From: Flavobacterium sp. SLB02
GTDB lineage: Bacteria > Bacteroidota > Bacteroidia > Flavobacteriales > Flavobacteriaceae
Length of the DNA: 64,000 bases
NCBI RefSeq assembly: GCF_009664855.1
Contig: NZ_CP045928.1
Coordinates: forward strand, 3,877,195 to 3,941,194
Direction of reading: 5' to 3'
This document shows, in pieces, positions 1-10,181 of the stretch. The position numbers and the translations under genes were made by a program. Under the pieces are notes generated by a model. The model saw only the letters and a program-made list of their open reading frames with translations. It made no database searches and was not told the DNA's origin. Position 1 is the stretch's first letter, and the number at the start of each line of letters is the position of its first letter.

Positions 1-284
1 TTACCTTCAGCAGAAGTTTGAGGTGTAATTAATTGCATTCCGATGATTTGTCCAGCAATTTCTTCAACTTGTTGCAAGTTTTTTGCTAACTTAACTCCAC
101 CACCTTTTCCACGACCACCTGCGTGAATTTGTGCTTTTATTACGTGCCATCCTGTACCAGTCTCGGCAGTTAATTGTTTTGCAGCAGCCACAGCTTCGAC
201 TGCATTGTTAGCCACAATTCCGCGTTGAATGCGTACTCCGTAACTCGCTAAAATTTCTTTTCCTTGATATTCGTGTATGTTCAT
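1..284 (-). CDS. sucC: Succinyl-CoA synthetase beta subunit, N-terminal part
   Basis: This is the ADP-forming succinate-CoA ligase beta chain of the TCA cycle. Only about the first 94 residues lie in the window; the reading frame is open to base 1. The start is the ATG at 284-282, giving [16 protein letters not shown], the usual beginning of SucC and its ATP-grasp domain. The glycine-rich stretch [14 protein letters not shown] at about residues 54-67 is the conserved nucleotide-binding segment of the family. A TAnnTTTG-type box on the minus strand at 333-340 fits its promoter. It is divergent from gltB. sucD is not visible here. Confidence 0.95.
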   Translation of the reverse strand, partial: MNIHEYQGKEILASYGVRIQRGIVANNAVEAVAAAKQLTAETGTGWHVIKAQIHAGGRGKGGGVKLAKNLQQVEEIAGQIIGMQLITPQTSAEG

Positions 285-332
285 AATATAGAATTTGTCT
301 GGTTCTGAATTTATTTCAGAATAAAAGTGCGA

Positions 333-340
333 CAAAAGTA
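333..340 (-). promoter_or_regulatory. Putative -7 box for sucC
   Basis: Read on the minus strand this is TACTTTTG, an exact match to the Bacteroidota -7 consensus TAnnTTTG, about 50 nt upstream of the sucC ATG. No good -33 box is seen at the standard distance. Confidence 0.5.
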
Positions 341-674
341 GCAAAATTCAACTGAATAGTAAAATCTTTTTCAATTAAAAAACGTGTGAGATATTTATAA
401 AACGTTTATTCTTTTTCAATGCAAAGAAATAGTTAACTAAACAATTTGTTAATATTAACTGAAATCCACTAAAACGTTTGATATTTAACAAAAACATCAC
501 TGTATTTACTAGCCTTACGGCGATTTTTCTTAATATATTTTAAGAGCCGTTATCATTTTATCAATTCGCAATGGTTAATATAATATTATTATCAATTAAG
601 AAGCGTTTTTCTAATATTACAATAAAAATGTAAGTCGAATTACAATTCCACTACATTATATTTAACGAAATCTT

Positions 675-682
675 TATTTTTG
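675..682 (+). promoter_or_regulatory. Putative -7 box for gltB
   Basis: TATTTTTG matches TAnnTTTG and ends 17 nt before the gltB ATG, which implies a very short 5' leader. No clear TTTG lies about 19 bp further upstream. Confidence 0.45.
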
Positions 683-699
683 TAGAAAAAATATCAAGA

Positions 700-3600
700 A
701 TGAAAGTTAAAGAACAAGGGCTTTATTTGCCTGAATTTGAACACGACAATTGTGGTGCAGGATTTATTTGTAATTTGAATGGTATTAAATCTAACGATAT
801 TATTCACAAAGCATTGGATATCTTAATAAAATTGGAACATCGTGGTGCCGTTAGTTCTGATGGAAGAACTGGAGACGGGGCTGGAATTTTATTCGATATC
901 CCACATGATTTTTTTAAAAAAGTATGTGACTTTGAAATCCCTGAAACACGTGAGTATGCAGTAGGAATGGTTTTTTTACCAAAAAGCAAAAACCAGGTTT
1001 CTTTTTGTATCAACGCTTTCGAATCAACTATTAAGGATCAGAACTTAAAGATCCTGGGTTGGAGAGATGTACCTGTTGAAGTAGAAAATTTAGGGCAGAT
1101 TGCCGCAGAAAAAGAACCAACAGTTAAACAGGTTTTTGTTAGCAAGAACGGTCAGGATTTAACTGAAAATGAATTTAATGCAAAACTTTTTGCAGCTAGA
1201 AAAATTGCTGAACATGCCGTAAGAGGATCAAAAACCTCTGAAAGCCATATGTTTTATTTCTCTAGTTTATCGACAACTACCATAATATATAAAGGTCTAT
1301 TGATGCCCGAAGACATCAGCCGTTATTATGTTGACTTAAAAGATCCGGATTTAGTGACTCGTTTGGCGTTAGTGCACCAACGTTTCTCTACCAATACTTT
1401 CCCTTCATGGGAGTTAGCGCAGCCATTCAGATACATGTGTCATAATGGTGAGATCAATACATTACGTGGAAATGTAAGCCGTATGCGTGCTCGTGAAGAA
1501 TTGATGGAAAGCAAAGTTTTTGGAAATGATATCAAAAAACTATTCCCAATTATCTTAGAAGGAAAATCAGATTCTGCTTCTATGGATATGGTGGTTGAAC
1601 TTTTATTAATGACAGGTCGTTCATTGCCTGAGGCGATGATGATGGTGGTTCCTGAAGCCTGGGAAAAACACCAGACAATGTCTCCTGAGAAAAGAGCATT
1701 CTACGAATTCAACTCTTGCATTATGGAGCCTTGGGATGGTCCTGCTTCTATTCCTTTTACAGATGGTAACGTAATTGGTGCCTTACTAGACCGTAACGGT
1801 TTGCGTCCTTCTCGTTATACATTAACAAAAAGCGGTTTTGTAATCATGTCATCAGAAATTGGTGTATTGGATGTTGAGCCCGAAGATGTAGTACAACACG
1901 GTCGTTTAGAGCCAGGAAAAATGTTCTTGGTTGATATGAACGAAGGCCGTATTATTGAAGACGAAGAAATTAAAAAAGCAATTGTAACCAAACGTCCTTA
2001 CCAGGAATGGATCGATGCCAACTTGTTACAATTATCTCAAATACCCTATACCAATAACCCTACTCCTGTTGAGAAACTTGATTTCCAGACAAGACAGCGT
2101 TTATTTGGTTATACTATCGAAGATTTAAAAACAATCATTAACCCAATGGGAGCTCAGGGCGCTGAAGCCATTAGTTCTATGGGTAACGATACACCATTGG
2201 CTGTATTATCAGAGCAGCCACAATTGTTGTACAACTATTTCAAACAATTATTTGCTCAGGTTACCAACCCGCCTTTGGATGGTATTCGTGAAGAGATCAT
2301 TACCGATATTAGTTTAGCAATTGGTGGGGATTTTAATATTTTCGAAATTGAATCCAAACAATGTAAAAAATTAAAAATCCAGAATCCGGTTATCTCCAAT
2401 GAGGATTTAGATAAAATCAGAAACATTGATCACGCAGATTTCAAATCGGCTACTATTTCTACTTTATACAAAATAGAAAAAGGGGTTAACGGTTTAGAAA
2501 GAGCGCTTGAAAAATGTGTTCAGGCCACTTTTAAAGCTGTTTCTGAAGGATGCAACATCATCATTTTATCAGACAGAGGAGTTAGCGAAGAATTGGCTCC
2601 AATACCAATGTTATTGGCTTGTTCTTACATTCACCATTCATTGAACATTTTACAGGTACGCTCTAAATTCGGAATCATCATCGAATCTGCAGAACCACGT
2701 GAACCGCATCATTTTGCTTTATTGTTCGGATACGGCGCAAGTGCAATCAATCCTTATATGGTAAATGAGATCATTCACGATCAGGTAAACCAGGGATTCA
2801 TTACAGGAGTAAAAGCTGATTACGCAATTGTAAATTACAACAAAGCAATTGCAAAAGGTATCCTTAAAATCATGAACAAAATCGGTATCTCGACTTTACA
2901 TTCGTACAGAGCTGCTCAGATTTTCGAGATTTTAGGTTTAAACAAAACCTTCACCAATAAGTATTTCCCATTCACCCCTTCAAGAATCGAAGGAATTGGT
3001 TTGATGGAAGTAGAAAAAGAAGTAAAAAAACGTTTCCAAAAAGCATTTCCAAACTCTAAGATTGCCAACTTGCTTTCTTTAGAAATTGGAGGTATTTACA
3101 GATGGAGACGTGGCGGAGAAAAACACATGTTTAATCCAACAACGATTTCAAAATTACAACAGGCCGTTCGTTTAAACAGTCCTGAAAGTTATAAAGAGTA
3201 TTCTAATATGGTCAATGAGCAAAGCTCAAACTTAATGACGATTAGAGGTTTATTCGAATTCAACAATTTAGATCCTATTTCTATTGATGAAGTAGAACCA
3301 TGGACCGAGATTGTAAAAAAATTCAAAACAGGTGCGATGTCTTACGGATCTATCAGTAGAGAAGCACACGAGAATTTAGCCATTGCAATGAATAGAATTG
3401 GCGGAAAAAGTAACTCTGGAGAAGGTGGGGAAGATCCTAAACGTTTCCAGAAAGAAATTAACGGAGATTCAAGAAATAGTGCAATTAAACAAGTAGCGTC
3501 AGGACGTTTTGGTGTTTCGATCAACTATTTGACAAATGCTAAAGAAATCCAGATCAAAATGGCTCAGGGTGCAAAACCGGGAGAAGGTGGTCAATTACCG

Positions 3601-5214
3601 GGAGAAAAAGTCGTGCCTTGGATTGCTGAGACAAGAAACTCCACTCCTTATGTAGGTTTGATTTCGCCTCCACCTCACCACGATATTTATTCTATCGAGG
3701 ATTTATCTCAGTTGATTTACGATTTAAAAAATGCGAATCGCGAAGCGCGTATCAACGTAAAATTAGTTTCTGAAGTTGGAGTTGGAACCATCGCTGCCGG
3801 TGTTGCCAAAGCAAAAGCTGACGTGATCCTGATTTCAGGTTATGACGGAGGAACTGGTGCTGCTCCACTAACATCGTTACAACACACAGGTATTCCGTGG
3901 GAACTTGGATTAGCCGAAGCACAACAAACTTTGATCTTAAATGATTTAAGAAGCCGTGTAGTTTTAGAGTGCGACGGACAATTAAAAACGGGTCGTGATG
4001 TAGCTATCGCAGCTCTATTAGGAGCAGAAGAATTTGGTTTTGCTACTGCCCCACTTGTAGCTTCTGGCTGTATCATGATGAGAGCTTGTCATTTAAATAC
4101 TTGCCCGGTTGGTATTGCAACTCAGGATCCTGAATTGAGAAAAAATTTCAAAGGAACTCCCGAGCACGTTATTAACTTCATGTATTTTATTGCAGAGGAA
4201 TTAAGAGAAATCATGGCGCAATTAGGTTTCAGAACCTTAAAAGAAATGGTTGGTCAATCACAAAAATTAAATGTGAACAAAGCAATCAAACATTACAAAG
4301 CAAATGGTTTAGACTTATCATCAATTCTATACAAACCAGAAAAAGCTAAAACACAGCCCATTCACAATACAACTGAACAAGATCACGATTTAGACAATGT
4401 ATTGGATTTTGCCATTATCAAAGAAGCAATTCCGTCTATTTATAGAAAAGAAAAAACAAGAGTTACCTTTAAAATTAAAAATACAGACCGTTCTGTAGGA
4501 GCCATTTTGAGTAATGAAATCTCAAAAATATATGGCGCACAAGGTTTACCTGATGACACTATTTTAGTTGATTTTGAAGGTTCTGCCGGACAAAGTTTTG
4601 GTGCTTTTGCCACAAACGGATTGTCGTTTAAAATTCACGGAAACTGTAATGATTATTTAGGAAAAGGTCTTTCTGGAGGAAAATTAATTGTAAAAGTACC
4701 TCCTACTGCCACTTTCAAACCTGAAGAGAACATCATTATTGGAAACGTTGCCCTTTACGGAGCTATTACCGGGGAGGCTTATATTAATGGAATAGCCGGT
4801 GAGCGTTTTTGTGTTAGAAATTCTGGAGCAACTGCCGTTGTTGAAGGAATTGGAGATCACGGATGCGAGTACATGACCGGTGGTACAGTGGTTGTTTTAG
4901 GGAAAACAGGAAGAAACTTTGCAGCTGGTATGAGCGGTGGTGTTGCTTATGTTTATGATCCAAATCAAAAATTCGACGCAACATTATGCAACATGGAAAT
5001 GGTTGCTTTTGATCCAATCGAAGAAGAAGATGTAATCAAACTAAGACGATTGATCAAAAATCATTCATTGTACACCAGCAGTCCATTAGCAAAAAGAATT
5101 TTAGCAGACTGGGAAAATGAACAAAACAATTTCGTAAAAGTAATGCCAACTGATTACAAAAAAGCATTGCAGCGAATTGCAGAAGAGAAAAAAATAGAAG
5201 AATTAATTGCTTAA
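700..5214 (+). CDS. gltB: Glutamate synthase large subunit
   Basis: This is the large chain of NADPH-dependent GOGAT, which makes two glutamates from glutamine and 2-oxoglutarate. At 1504 residues it has the usual bacterial length. The order is a class-II glutamine amidotransferase domain, a central domain, an FMN-binding synthase domain and a C-terminal GXGXG beta-helix. Cys18 in HDNCGAGF is the expected N-terminal nucleophile, so a 17-residue propeptide would be removed. [18 protein letters not shown] near residues 1130-1147 belongs to the 3Fe-4S loop. [15 protein letters not shown] near the C terminus is the GXGXG signature. gltD follows after 116 bp and is probably cotranscribed. Together with amtB at 34 kb it indicates GS-GOGAT ammonium assimilation. 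Confidence 0.97.
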   Translation: MKVKEQGLYLPEFEHDNCGAGFICNLNGIKSNDIIHKALDILIKLEHRGAVSSDGRTGDGAGILFDIPHDFFKKVCDFEIPETREYAVGMVFLPKSKNQVSFCINAFESTIKDQNLKILGWRDVPVEVENLGQIAAEKEPTVKQVFVSKNGQDLTENEFNAKLFAARKIAEHAVRGSKTSESHMFYFSSLSTTTIIYKGLLMPEDISRYYVDLKDPDLVTRLALVHQRFSTNTFPSWELAQPFRYMCHNGEINTLRGNVSRMRAREELMESKVFGNDIKKLFPIILEGKSDSASMDMVVELLLMTGRSLPEAMMMVVPEAWEKHQTMSPEKRAFYEFNSCIMEPWDGPASIPFTDGNVIGALLDRNGLRPSRYTLTKSGFVIMSSEIGVLDVEPEDVVQHGRLEPGKMFLVDMNEGRIIEDEEIKKAIVTKRPYQEWIDANLLQLSQIPYTNNPTPVEKLDFQTRQRLFGYTIEDLKTIINPMGAQGAEAISSMGNDTPLAVLSEQPQLLYNYFKQLFAQVTNPPLDGIREEIITDISLAIGGDFNIFEIESKQCKKLKIQNPVISNEDLDKIRNIDHADFKSATISTLYKIEKGVNGLERALEKCVQATFKAVSEGCNIIILSDRGVSEELAPIPMLLACSYIHHSLNILQVRSKFGIIIESAEPREPHHFALLFGYGASAINPYMVNEIIHDQVNQGFITGVKADYAIVNYNKAIAKGILKIMNKIGISTLHSYRAAQIFEILGLNKTFTNKYFPFTPSRIEGIGLMEVEKEVKKRFQKAFPNSKIANLLSLEIGGIYRWRRGGEKHMFNPTTISKLQQAVRLNSPESYKEYSNMVNEQSSNLMTIRGLFEFNNLDPISIDEVEPWTEIVKKFKTGAMSYGSISREAHENLAIAMNRIGGKSNSGEGGEDPKRFQKEINGDSRNSAIKQVASGRFGVSINYLTNAKEIQIKMAQGAKPGEGGQLPGEKVVPWIAETRNSTPYVGLISPPPHHDIYSIEDLSQLIYDLKNANREARINVKLVSEVGVGTIAAGVAKAKADVILISGYDGGTGAAPLTSLQHTGIPWELGLAEAQQTLILNDLRSRVVLECDGQLKTGRDVAIAALLGAEEFGFATAPLVASGCIMMRACHLNTCPVGIATQDPELRKNFKGTPEHVINFMYFIAEELREIMAQLGFRTLKEMVGQSQKLNVNKAIKHYKANGLDLSSILYKPEKAKTQPIHNTTEQDHDLDNVLDFAIIKEAIPSIYRKEKTRVTFKIKNTDRSVGAILSNEISKIYGAQGLPDDTILVDFEGSAGQSFGAFATNGLSFKIHGNCNDYLGKGLSGGKLIVKVPPTATFKPEENIIIGNVALYGAITGEAYINGIAGERFCVRNSGATAVVEGIGDHGCEYMTGGTVVVLGKTGRNFAAGMSGGVAYVYDPNQKFDATLCNMEMVAFDPIEEEDVIKLRRLIKNHSLYTSSPLAKRILADWENEQNNFVKVMPTDYKKALQRIAEEKKIEELIA

Positions 5215-5269
5215 TAAAAATCAATTTCAAAAATCAAAAATCAATTTCAATAAAAATGGCATTAACAAT

Positions 5270-5297
5270 GTCATCCTGAGCGAAGTCTAAGGATTGG
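5270..5297 (+). repeat. Dispersed repeat with GAGCGAAGTC core
   Basis: GTCATCCTGAGCGAAGTC followed by TAAGGATTGG lies in the gltB-gltD spacer. Related copies occur at 8527, 8574 and 53259 in this window. I recognise this as a short intergenic repeat found in many bacterial genomes; its function is unknown. Confidence 0.6.
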
Positions 5298-5330
5298 AAT
5301 TTAAGAAATTGGAATTTTAATTAAAATGTC

Positions 5331-6785
5331 ATGGGTAAAATAGGCGGATTTAAAGAATATAGCAGAGCCGACGAAAGTAATTTAGCAGTAGCAGAACGCG
5401 TTTCTAACTACAATGAATTTACCATTCCGTTAGCAAAAGATAAAATAAAAGAACAAGGTTCAAGATGTATGGATTGTGGTATTCCTTTTTGCCACAGTGC
5501 TTGTCCGTTAGGAAATTTAATTCCTGACTTCAACGACATGGTACATCAGGAAGAATGGCAAAGCGCCTTAGAGATTTTACAATCCACTAATAATTTTCCT
5601 GAATTTACAGGTCGCTTATGCCCTGCTCCATGTGAGAAGTCATGTGTACTGGGGATCATCAAAGAGCCTGTTGCCATCGAAAACATCGAGAAAAACATCA
5701 TCGAAAGAGGTTTTACCGAAGGATGGATCAAACCACAAACACCAAAAACCAGAACAGGAAAAACCGTAGCCGTTATTGGTTCAGGTCCTGCAGGTTTAGC
5801 GGCAGCTCAACAATTAAACAGAGCCGGTCACACGGTAACTGTTTTTGAAAGGGACAACGCTATTGGAGGTTTATTACGTTACGGAATTCCTAATTTCAAA
5901 TTAGAAAAAGGAATTATAGATAGACGTGTAGCTATCCTTGAAGCCGAAGGAATTACTTTTAAAACTAATGTAAATGTTGGTGTAAACTTTAGCGTTGAGG
6001 AACTAAACGCTTTTGATTCTATCGTTTTATGCGGTGGAGCAACCGAAAGAAGAAGTTTGCCAACTAAGGGAATCGAAAGCAAAGGCGTTGTTCAGGCAAT
6101 GGATTTCCTGACTCAACAAACTAAAGTTTTATTTGGAGAATCAGTTCCGGACCAGGTTATGGCAACCGGAAAAGATGTAATTGTAATTGGTGGTGGAGAT
6201 ACAGGATCTGACTGTATTGGAACATCAAACCGACACGGAGCAAAATCGGTAACGAATTTTGAGATTTTACCAAAACCTCCGGTTGGACGAAGCGAGTCTA
6301 CGCCTTGGCCTTTCTGGCCTTTGCAGCTGAAAACCTCTTCATCTCACGAAGAAGGTTGCGATAGAAACTGGTTAATCAATACTAAGGAATTCTTATCGAA
6401 TGATAAAGGAGAATTAGTCGGATTGAAAACCGTTGAAGTACAATGGAAAATGACTCCGGGTCAGCGTCCTGAATTAATCGAAAAAGAAGGTTCTGAGAAA
6501 ATCTGGCCTTGCGATCTGGCTTTATTGGCCTTAGGATTTACAGGTCCTGAAAAAACTCTAAGCGAGCAATTAGGTCTTGAATTAGACATGAGAAGCAACT
6601 ATAAAGCAAAAAATTATCAAACAAATGTTCCTCATATTTTCACTGCAGGAGATATGCGAAGAGGACAATCATTAATCGTATGGGCTATTTCAGAAGGTCG
6701 CGAAGCAGCAAGAGAAGTAGATTTGTTCTTAATGGGCTCTACTAACTTGCCAACCAAAGGAAACGGAGACTTACCAAGTCTTTAA
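5331..6785 (+). CDS. gltD: Glutamate synthase small subunit
   Basis: This is the beta chain of GOGAT (484 residues). It oxidises NADPH and passes electrons through FAD and 4Fe-4S clusters to the FMN of GltB. The N-terminal cysteine set CMDCGIPFCHSACPLGN at about residues 47-63, followed by CPAPCEKSC, is the Fe-S motif of the family. GSGPAGLAAAQQLNRAGH at about residue 150 is the FAD Rossmann motif and GGGDTGSDCIG at about 287 is the NADPH motif. An ATG six bases upstream (5325) is in another frame and stops after five codons, so the start is 5331. A strong intrinsic terminator follows 25 bp after the stop. Confidence 0.97.
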   Translation: MGKIGGFKEYSRADESNLAVAERVSNYNEFTIPLAKDKIKEQGSRCMDCGIPFCHSACPLGNLIPDFNDMVHQEEWQSALEILQSTNNFPEFTGRLCPAPCEKSCVLGIIKEPVAIENIEKNIIERGFTEGWIKPQTPKTRTGKTVAVIGSGPAGLAAAQQLNRAGHTVTVFERDNAIGGLLRYGIPNFKLEKGIIDRRVAILEAEGITFKTNVNVGVNFSVEELNAFDSIVLCGGATERRSLPTKGIESKGVVQAMDFLTQQTKVLFGESVPDQVMATGKDVIVIGGGDTGSDCIGTSNRHGAKSVTNFEILPKPPVGRSESTPWPFWPLQLKTSSSHEEGCDRNWLINTKEFLSNDKGELVGLKTVEVQWKMTPGQRPELIEKEGSEKIWPCDLALLALGFTGPEKTLSEQLGLELDMRSNYKAKNYQTNVPHIFTAGDMRRGQSLIVWAISEGREAAREVDLFLMGSTNLPTKGNGDLPSL

Positions 6786-6810
6786 ACCTTATAACACACA
6801 ACTAACACGA

Positions 6811-6840
6811 GCCCCTGAATTAATTCAGGGGCTTTTTTTT
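6811..6840 (+). terminator. Intrinsic terminator of gltBD
   Basis: A perfect 22-nt palindrome at 6811-6832 (arm GCCCCTGAATT) is followed directly by eight T residues. This is the strongest terminator in the window. Confidence 0.92.
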
Positions 6841-7080
6841 GCCACAGATTTACAAAGATTTTTTCATCACGAATTTCACTAATTACAAACACTCATAAAT
6901 AAATCATCAAAATAAAAATTCGCAAAAATTCGTGTAATTACTTCATGTGTTCGCTATCTCTCGGATCTTGGCAGAAAAAACTATAAAAATCTCTGCTAAT
7001 CTTTTTTAATCTGTGACAAAACCTTACTAACTTAGATCCTTAGCAGCTTAGAGTCTTTTTGCTAGGCATGCATTGTAGTT
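6841..7080. repeat. Degenerate intergenic repeat (GCCACAGATT type)
   Basis: The spacer between gltD and lysA begins with GCCACAGATTTACAAAGATT and continues with related phrases such as CACGAATTTCACTAATT, TTCGTGTAATT and TAATCTGTGAC. Similar text recurs at 39250, 44700, 46925 and 49170. It looks like a mosaic of worn copies of one non-coding repeat family. No gene is present between 6841 and 7206 apart from the lysA promoter. Confidence 0.5.
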
Positions 7081-7157
7081 TTATAAAAAATCATTTTAAG
7101 TCGATTTTTGTTTAAAAACAAACAATTTGTTATAATTTGTTATTTTTCTACAAATAA

Positions 7158-7188
7158 TTTGCTGTTAGTCAAAAGTGTAATAACTTTG
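7158..7188 (+). promoter_or_regulatory. lysA promoter with both boxes
   Basis: TTTG at 7158-7161 and TAACTTTG at 7181-7188 are separated by exactly 19 bp, an exact match to the Bacteroidota housekeeping promoter. The -7 box ends 18 nt before the lysA ATG. No lysine riboswitch structure is apparent. Confidence 0.75.
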
Positions 7189-7206
7189 CTCAAAATAGTT
7201 TAAAAA

Positions 7207-8430
7207 ATGCAAGCAAAAGATTTACTGCAGTTAGCAGACCAATTTGGAAGTCCATTATATGTTTATGATGCCGAAAAAATCCAATCACAGTACAATAGGT
7301 TAACTAAAGCTTTCTCTAAGGTAGAAAACTTAAGAGTTAATTACGCCATGAAGGCATTGTCAAACGTTGCGATTCTTCAGTTATTAAAGAACATGGGGTC
7401 TGGTTTAGATACTGTATCTATTCAGGAAGTTTTATTAGGACTTCATGCTGGCTATGATCCTGACAAAATTTTCTTTACACCAAACGGAGTTTCTCTTGAA
7501 GAAATCGAAGAAGTTGCCGCAATGGGTGTACAAATCAATATTGACAACTTATCTATTCTGGAGCAATTCGGAACAAAATATCCACAAATTCCGGTATGTA
7601 TTCGTATCAATCCGCACGTAATGGCGGGAGGAAATGCTAATATTTCGGTAGGACATATCGATAGTAAATTCGGAATCTCTGTTCACCAAATTCCACATAT
7701 CTTGCGAATTGTAGAGAATACAAAAATGAGCATCGTAGGAATTCACATGCACACAGGATCTGATATCCTTGATATCGAAGTATTCTTGTATGCTGCTGAA
7801 ATTTTGTTTGATACCGCAAAACACTTCAAAGATCTTGAGTTTTTAGATTTCGGAAGCGGATTCAAAGTTCCTTACAAAAAAGACGATATCGAAACTGATA
7901 TTGAAGAGTTAGGTAAAAAATTATCAAAAAGATTCAATGCATTCTGTACAGAATACGGTAGAGATTTAACCTTGATTTTTGAACCAGGAAAATTTTTGGT
8001 GAGCGAAGCAGGTTTCTTCTTAGCAAAAGTAAACGTAGTAAAACAGACAACCTCAACAGTTTTTGCCGGAATCGATAGTGGTTTCAACCACTTAATCCGT
8101 CCTATGTTTTATGGTTCACAACATTATATCGAAAACATCTCAAACCCAAAAGGAAAAGAGCGTTTTTACTCCGTTGTAGGATACATTTGCGAGACTGATA
8201 CTTTTGCCAACAACCGCAGAATTTCAGAAATTACCGAAGGAGATATCTTAGCGTTCAGAAACGCCGGAGCTTATTGTTTTTCTATGGCATCGAACTATAA
8301 TTCAAGATACAAACCAGCCGAAGTTTTATGGAAAGACGGTAAAGGAATCTTAATTCGTCAACACGAAACATTCGAAGATTTACTTAAAAATCAAATTCCG
8401 TTGCCACAAGAAGTTGCTGCGACAGTTTAA
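7207..8430 (+). CDS. lysA: Diaminopimelate decarboxylase
   Basis: This enzyme catalyses the last step of lysine synthesis, decarboxylation of meso-diaminopimelate, with PLP. It is 407 residues long, normal for LysA. Lys49 in NYAMKALSN is the PLP Schiff-base lysine of the alanine-racemase-like barrel. HMHTGSD at about residues 181-187 and FGSGFKVPY near 220 are phosphate-binding loop segments. CETDTFA near 337 provides the catalytic cysteine of the partner subunit, and GAYCFSMASNYN near 358 is the C-terminal family signature. It stands alone between its own promoter and terminator. Confidence 0.94.
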   Translation: MQAKDLLQLADQFGSPLYVYDAEKIQSQYNRLTKAFSKVENLRVNYAMKALSNVAILQLLKNMGSGLDTVSIQEVLLGLHAGYDPDKIFFTPNGVSLEEIEEVAAMGVQINIDNLSILEQFGTKYPQIPVCIRINPHVMAGGNANISVGHIDSKFGISVHQIPHILRIVENTKMSIVGIHMHTGSDILDIEVFLYAAEILFDTAKHFKDLEFLDFGSGFKVPYKKDDIETDIEELGKKLSKRFNAFCTEYGRDLTLIFEPGKFLVSEAGFFLAKVNVVKQTTSTVFAGIDSGFNHLIRPMFYGSQHYIENISNPKGKERFYSVVGYICETDTFANNRRISEITEGDILAFRNAGAYCFSMASNYNSRYKPAEVLWKDGKGILIRQHETFEDLLKNQIPLPQEVAATV

Positions 8431-8457
8431 AAATAAAAAAAAAGAGAATATCTATTG

Positions 8458-8491
8458 AATCCCGTTTCTTAATTGAGGCGGGATTTTTTTT
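8458..8491 (+). terminator. Intrinsic terminator of lysA
   Basis: AATCCCG at 8458-8464 pairs with CGGGATT at 8479-8485, with a 14-nt loop and a T-rich tail to 8491. Confidence 0.85.
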
Positions 8492-8526
8492 ATTGTAGAT
8501 TTCTGATTTCTGACTGGTAAACGTTT

Positions 8527-8597
8527 GTCAGGCTGAGCGAAGTCGAAGCTCACGCAAAGTAGCCATAACGTTTGTCATTCTGAGGAACTAAGAATCT
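8527..8597 (+). repeat. Two tandem copies of the GAGCGAAGTC repeat
   Basis: GTCAGGCTGAGCGAAGTCGA begins at 8527, and GTCATTCTGAGGAACTAAGA begins 47 bp later at 8574. They are two differently decayed versions of the element also seen at 5270 and 53259. Confidence 0.55.
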
Positions 8598-8669
8598 CCG
8601 CAAGTAACTCCACAAAGATTGGAATTTGGACCCGAGCGTTAGCCAACAGGCAAAGCAATTTTATTTTTT

Positions 8670-8752
8670 GGGCGTCTCCCTCCGAGCCCGGCTTTCGGCT
8701 ATATCTTTTGTTCCGTTTCACTTCACAAAAGGATACCGCCTCTATCCCTGAA
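8670..8752 (+). repeat. Dispersed hairpin element (GGGCGTCTCCC type)
   Basis: The stretch starts GGGCGTCTCCCTCCGAGCCC and contains a hairpin with ATCTTTTGT at 8703-8711 and ACAAAAGGAT at 8725-8734, followed by ACCGCCTCTATCCCTGAAG. The hairpin and its CTATC tail match the elements at 45551 and 53338, while the 5' part differs. I recognise this style of repeat from flavobacterial intergenic regions. Confidence 0.6.
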
Positions 8753-8797
8753 GCAAAATCATTTACATTACAAACAAACTTATTTAATAAGAAATAT

Positions 8798-8805
8798 TAT
8801 ATTTG
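8798..8805 (+). promoter_or_regulatory. Putative -7 box upstream of the 8833 gene
   Basis: TATATTTG is an exact TAnnTTTG match ending 27 nt before the ATG of the next gene. Confidence 0.5.
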
Positions 8806-8832
8806 AAATAAATCGCAATATTTTTATAACCT

Positions 8833-9342
8833 ATGAACTCTTTTGAGATAATTTATGATTTTGCATCTATAGATGGATTCAAAAAATTTCAAGTATTGTT
8901 GATACCAGTTGGCATTTTTCTATTTCTAAAATTTATTTTATTCTTGATTGAAAACGATGAAGAAGAAAATTTATTTAAAGATCCCGAACACCAAAAATTG
9001 ATTGTAAAAATATTCCAATGTTTATCGATATTCCTTTTTTTTCTATTCTCAATCCTATTTGGCTACGGATATTACAAAACAAATTATTTATACCATAATG
9101 CCAAATTTCAAACCGAAGGATTTGTAACTAATTTCCATCCAATGCCATCTGGTGGTCATGAAGATGAAAAATTCACTGTTAGCGGAGTAGAATTTGAGTT
9201 TTCAGATTTCGATATATCTGGATTTGGATACAATAATTCGAAGTCACATGGAGGAGCGATAGACGCAAATAAATATGTTAAAATAAGTTACATTAGAATA
9301 AAAAATTCAAATCAAATTTTAAAATTAGAAGTACGAAAATAA
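8833..9342 (+). CDS. Hypothetical membrane protein
   Basis: I do not recognise this 169-residue protein. It has two predicted membrane segments at about residues 20-37 and 58-78. Between them is a short charged cytoplasmic or periplasmic loop rich in Glu and Asp. A soluble C-terminal domain of about 75 residues follows, with a histidine/glycine-rich stretch (PMPSGGHEDEKFTVSG). A -7 box lies just upstream. It opens a run of small membrane and secreted proteins of unknown function. Confidence 0.65.
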   Translation: MNSFEIIYDFASIDGFKKFQVLLIPVGIFLFLKFILFLIENDEEENLFKDPEHQKLIVKIFQCLSIFLFFLFSILFGYGYYKTNYLYHNAKFQTEGFVTNFHPMPSGGHEDEKFTVSGVEFEFSDFDISGFGYNNSKSHGGAIDANKYVKISYIRIKNSNQILKLEVRK

Positions 9343-9399
9343 AAATGAAGTTAACAACGCTTTAATTAGCGAGTGAACTTTAGCATCTATAAATAAACT

Positions 9400-9687
9400 G
9401 TGAAAATCATAATAGGAATATTATTTTTTATTGGACTTTTTCTTTTAATTGTCAGCTATTTTATTAGTCCCTATACTGTCAACGATGGACAATATATAGT
9501 GATTGATGAAGATGCAGTCGCATTCTTAAAAATGCTGTATATTATCACTACTATTATATTCGGGTATCTATTTTTTGCATTTCTTAGAATATTTAAAAAT
9601 AAAAGTTACTTGATTTTTTCCTTTATTTTTCTTGTTGTCAGTTTAATATTTCTAGTAAAATGTTTTTATAGTTTGATAGTTTTTTAG
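9400..9687 (+). CDS. Hypothetical small membrane protein (GTG start)
   Basis: This is a 95-residue protein with three hydrophobic segments at about residues 3-24, 42-64 and 70-92, almost all of it membrane. The frame begins with GTG at 9400; no ATG fits, and the first hydrophobic segment starts at once, so GTG is the likely start. It lies 57 bp after the previous gene and may be cotranscribed. Function unknown. Confidence 0.5.
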   Translation: MKIIIGILFFIGLFLLIVSYFISPYTVNDGQYIVIDEDAVAFLKMLYIITTIIFGYLFFAFLRIFKNKSYLIFSFIFLVVSLIFLVKCFYSLIVF

Positions 9688-9753
9688 AATAAGCCTAGCT
9701 AACGCAAGCGTTTCGCTATCGACTATATCTAAAAGAAAAATAAAGCATACAAA

Positions 9754-9786
9754 AGCACAAATATTTTTTTATTTTGTGCTCTTTTA
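9754..9786 (+). terminator. Likely terminator
   Basis: AGCACAA at 9754-9760 pairs with TTGTGCT at 9774-9780, and the flanking ATA/TAT bases extend the stem. A short T-run follows (CTTTTAT). Confidence 0.55.
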
Positions 9787-9804
9787 TAAACTAAAAACTA
9801 ACCT

Positions 9805-10140
9805 ATGAAAAAACTAACCATTATTTTATTTCTGATTTTATTTTCCTTTACAAAAAAAGTAAATGCACAAAATGCTCAAGCAATCTTTCTGGAAAACCTC
9901 GAATCATTTGAAAGATTATCTAAAAACGAAAATGAATCGATAAGTTTAAACATCGTTTACGAAGCTCGAAAGTTTTTGATAGATATAACCGGCATTACTT
10001 ATAAAATGGAAAAGCCATTTGATATGCCTGTATTTCCGCCAGATAAAACTATAAAAAAGTGGAGATCTTGGTTTGAAAAAAATAAAGATCTTTTATATTA
10101 TGACAAAAAAGAGAAAGAAGTTAAAGTAAGAAAAAAATAA
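9805..10140 (+). CDS. Hypothetical secreted protein
   Basis: This 111-residue protein begins with a signal peptide (MKKLTIILFLILFSFTKKVNAQ) with an AQ cleavage site typical of Bacteroidota. The mature part is about 89 residues, helical and lysine-rich toward the end. I recognise no domain. It probably acts in the periplasm or outside the cell. Confidence 0.6.
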   Translation: MKKLTIILFLILFSFTKKVNAQNAQAIFLENLESFERLSKNENESISLNIVYEARKFLIDITGITYKMEKPFDMPVFPPDKTIKKWRSWFEKNKDLLYYDKKEKEVKVRKK

Positions 10141-10181
10141 AAAAACTATTTTCGCTTAACAAACCAAACCCCAAAAAACCA

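Larger units (their letters stand above)
285..699. other. Divergent intergenic region sucC / gltB
   Basis: This 415-bp AT-rich spacer carries no credible gene. It holds the sucC -7 box near its left end and a gltB -7 box near its right end. The middle is low-complexity A/T sequence in which I see no further structure. Confidence 0.6.

Noticed and set aside
7081..7206. Lysine riboswitch upstream of lysA
   Set aside because: The leader from the promoter to the ATG is only about 10 nt long, too short for an L-box, and no L-box sequence is seen.
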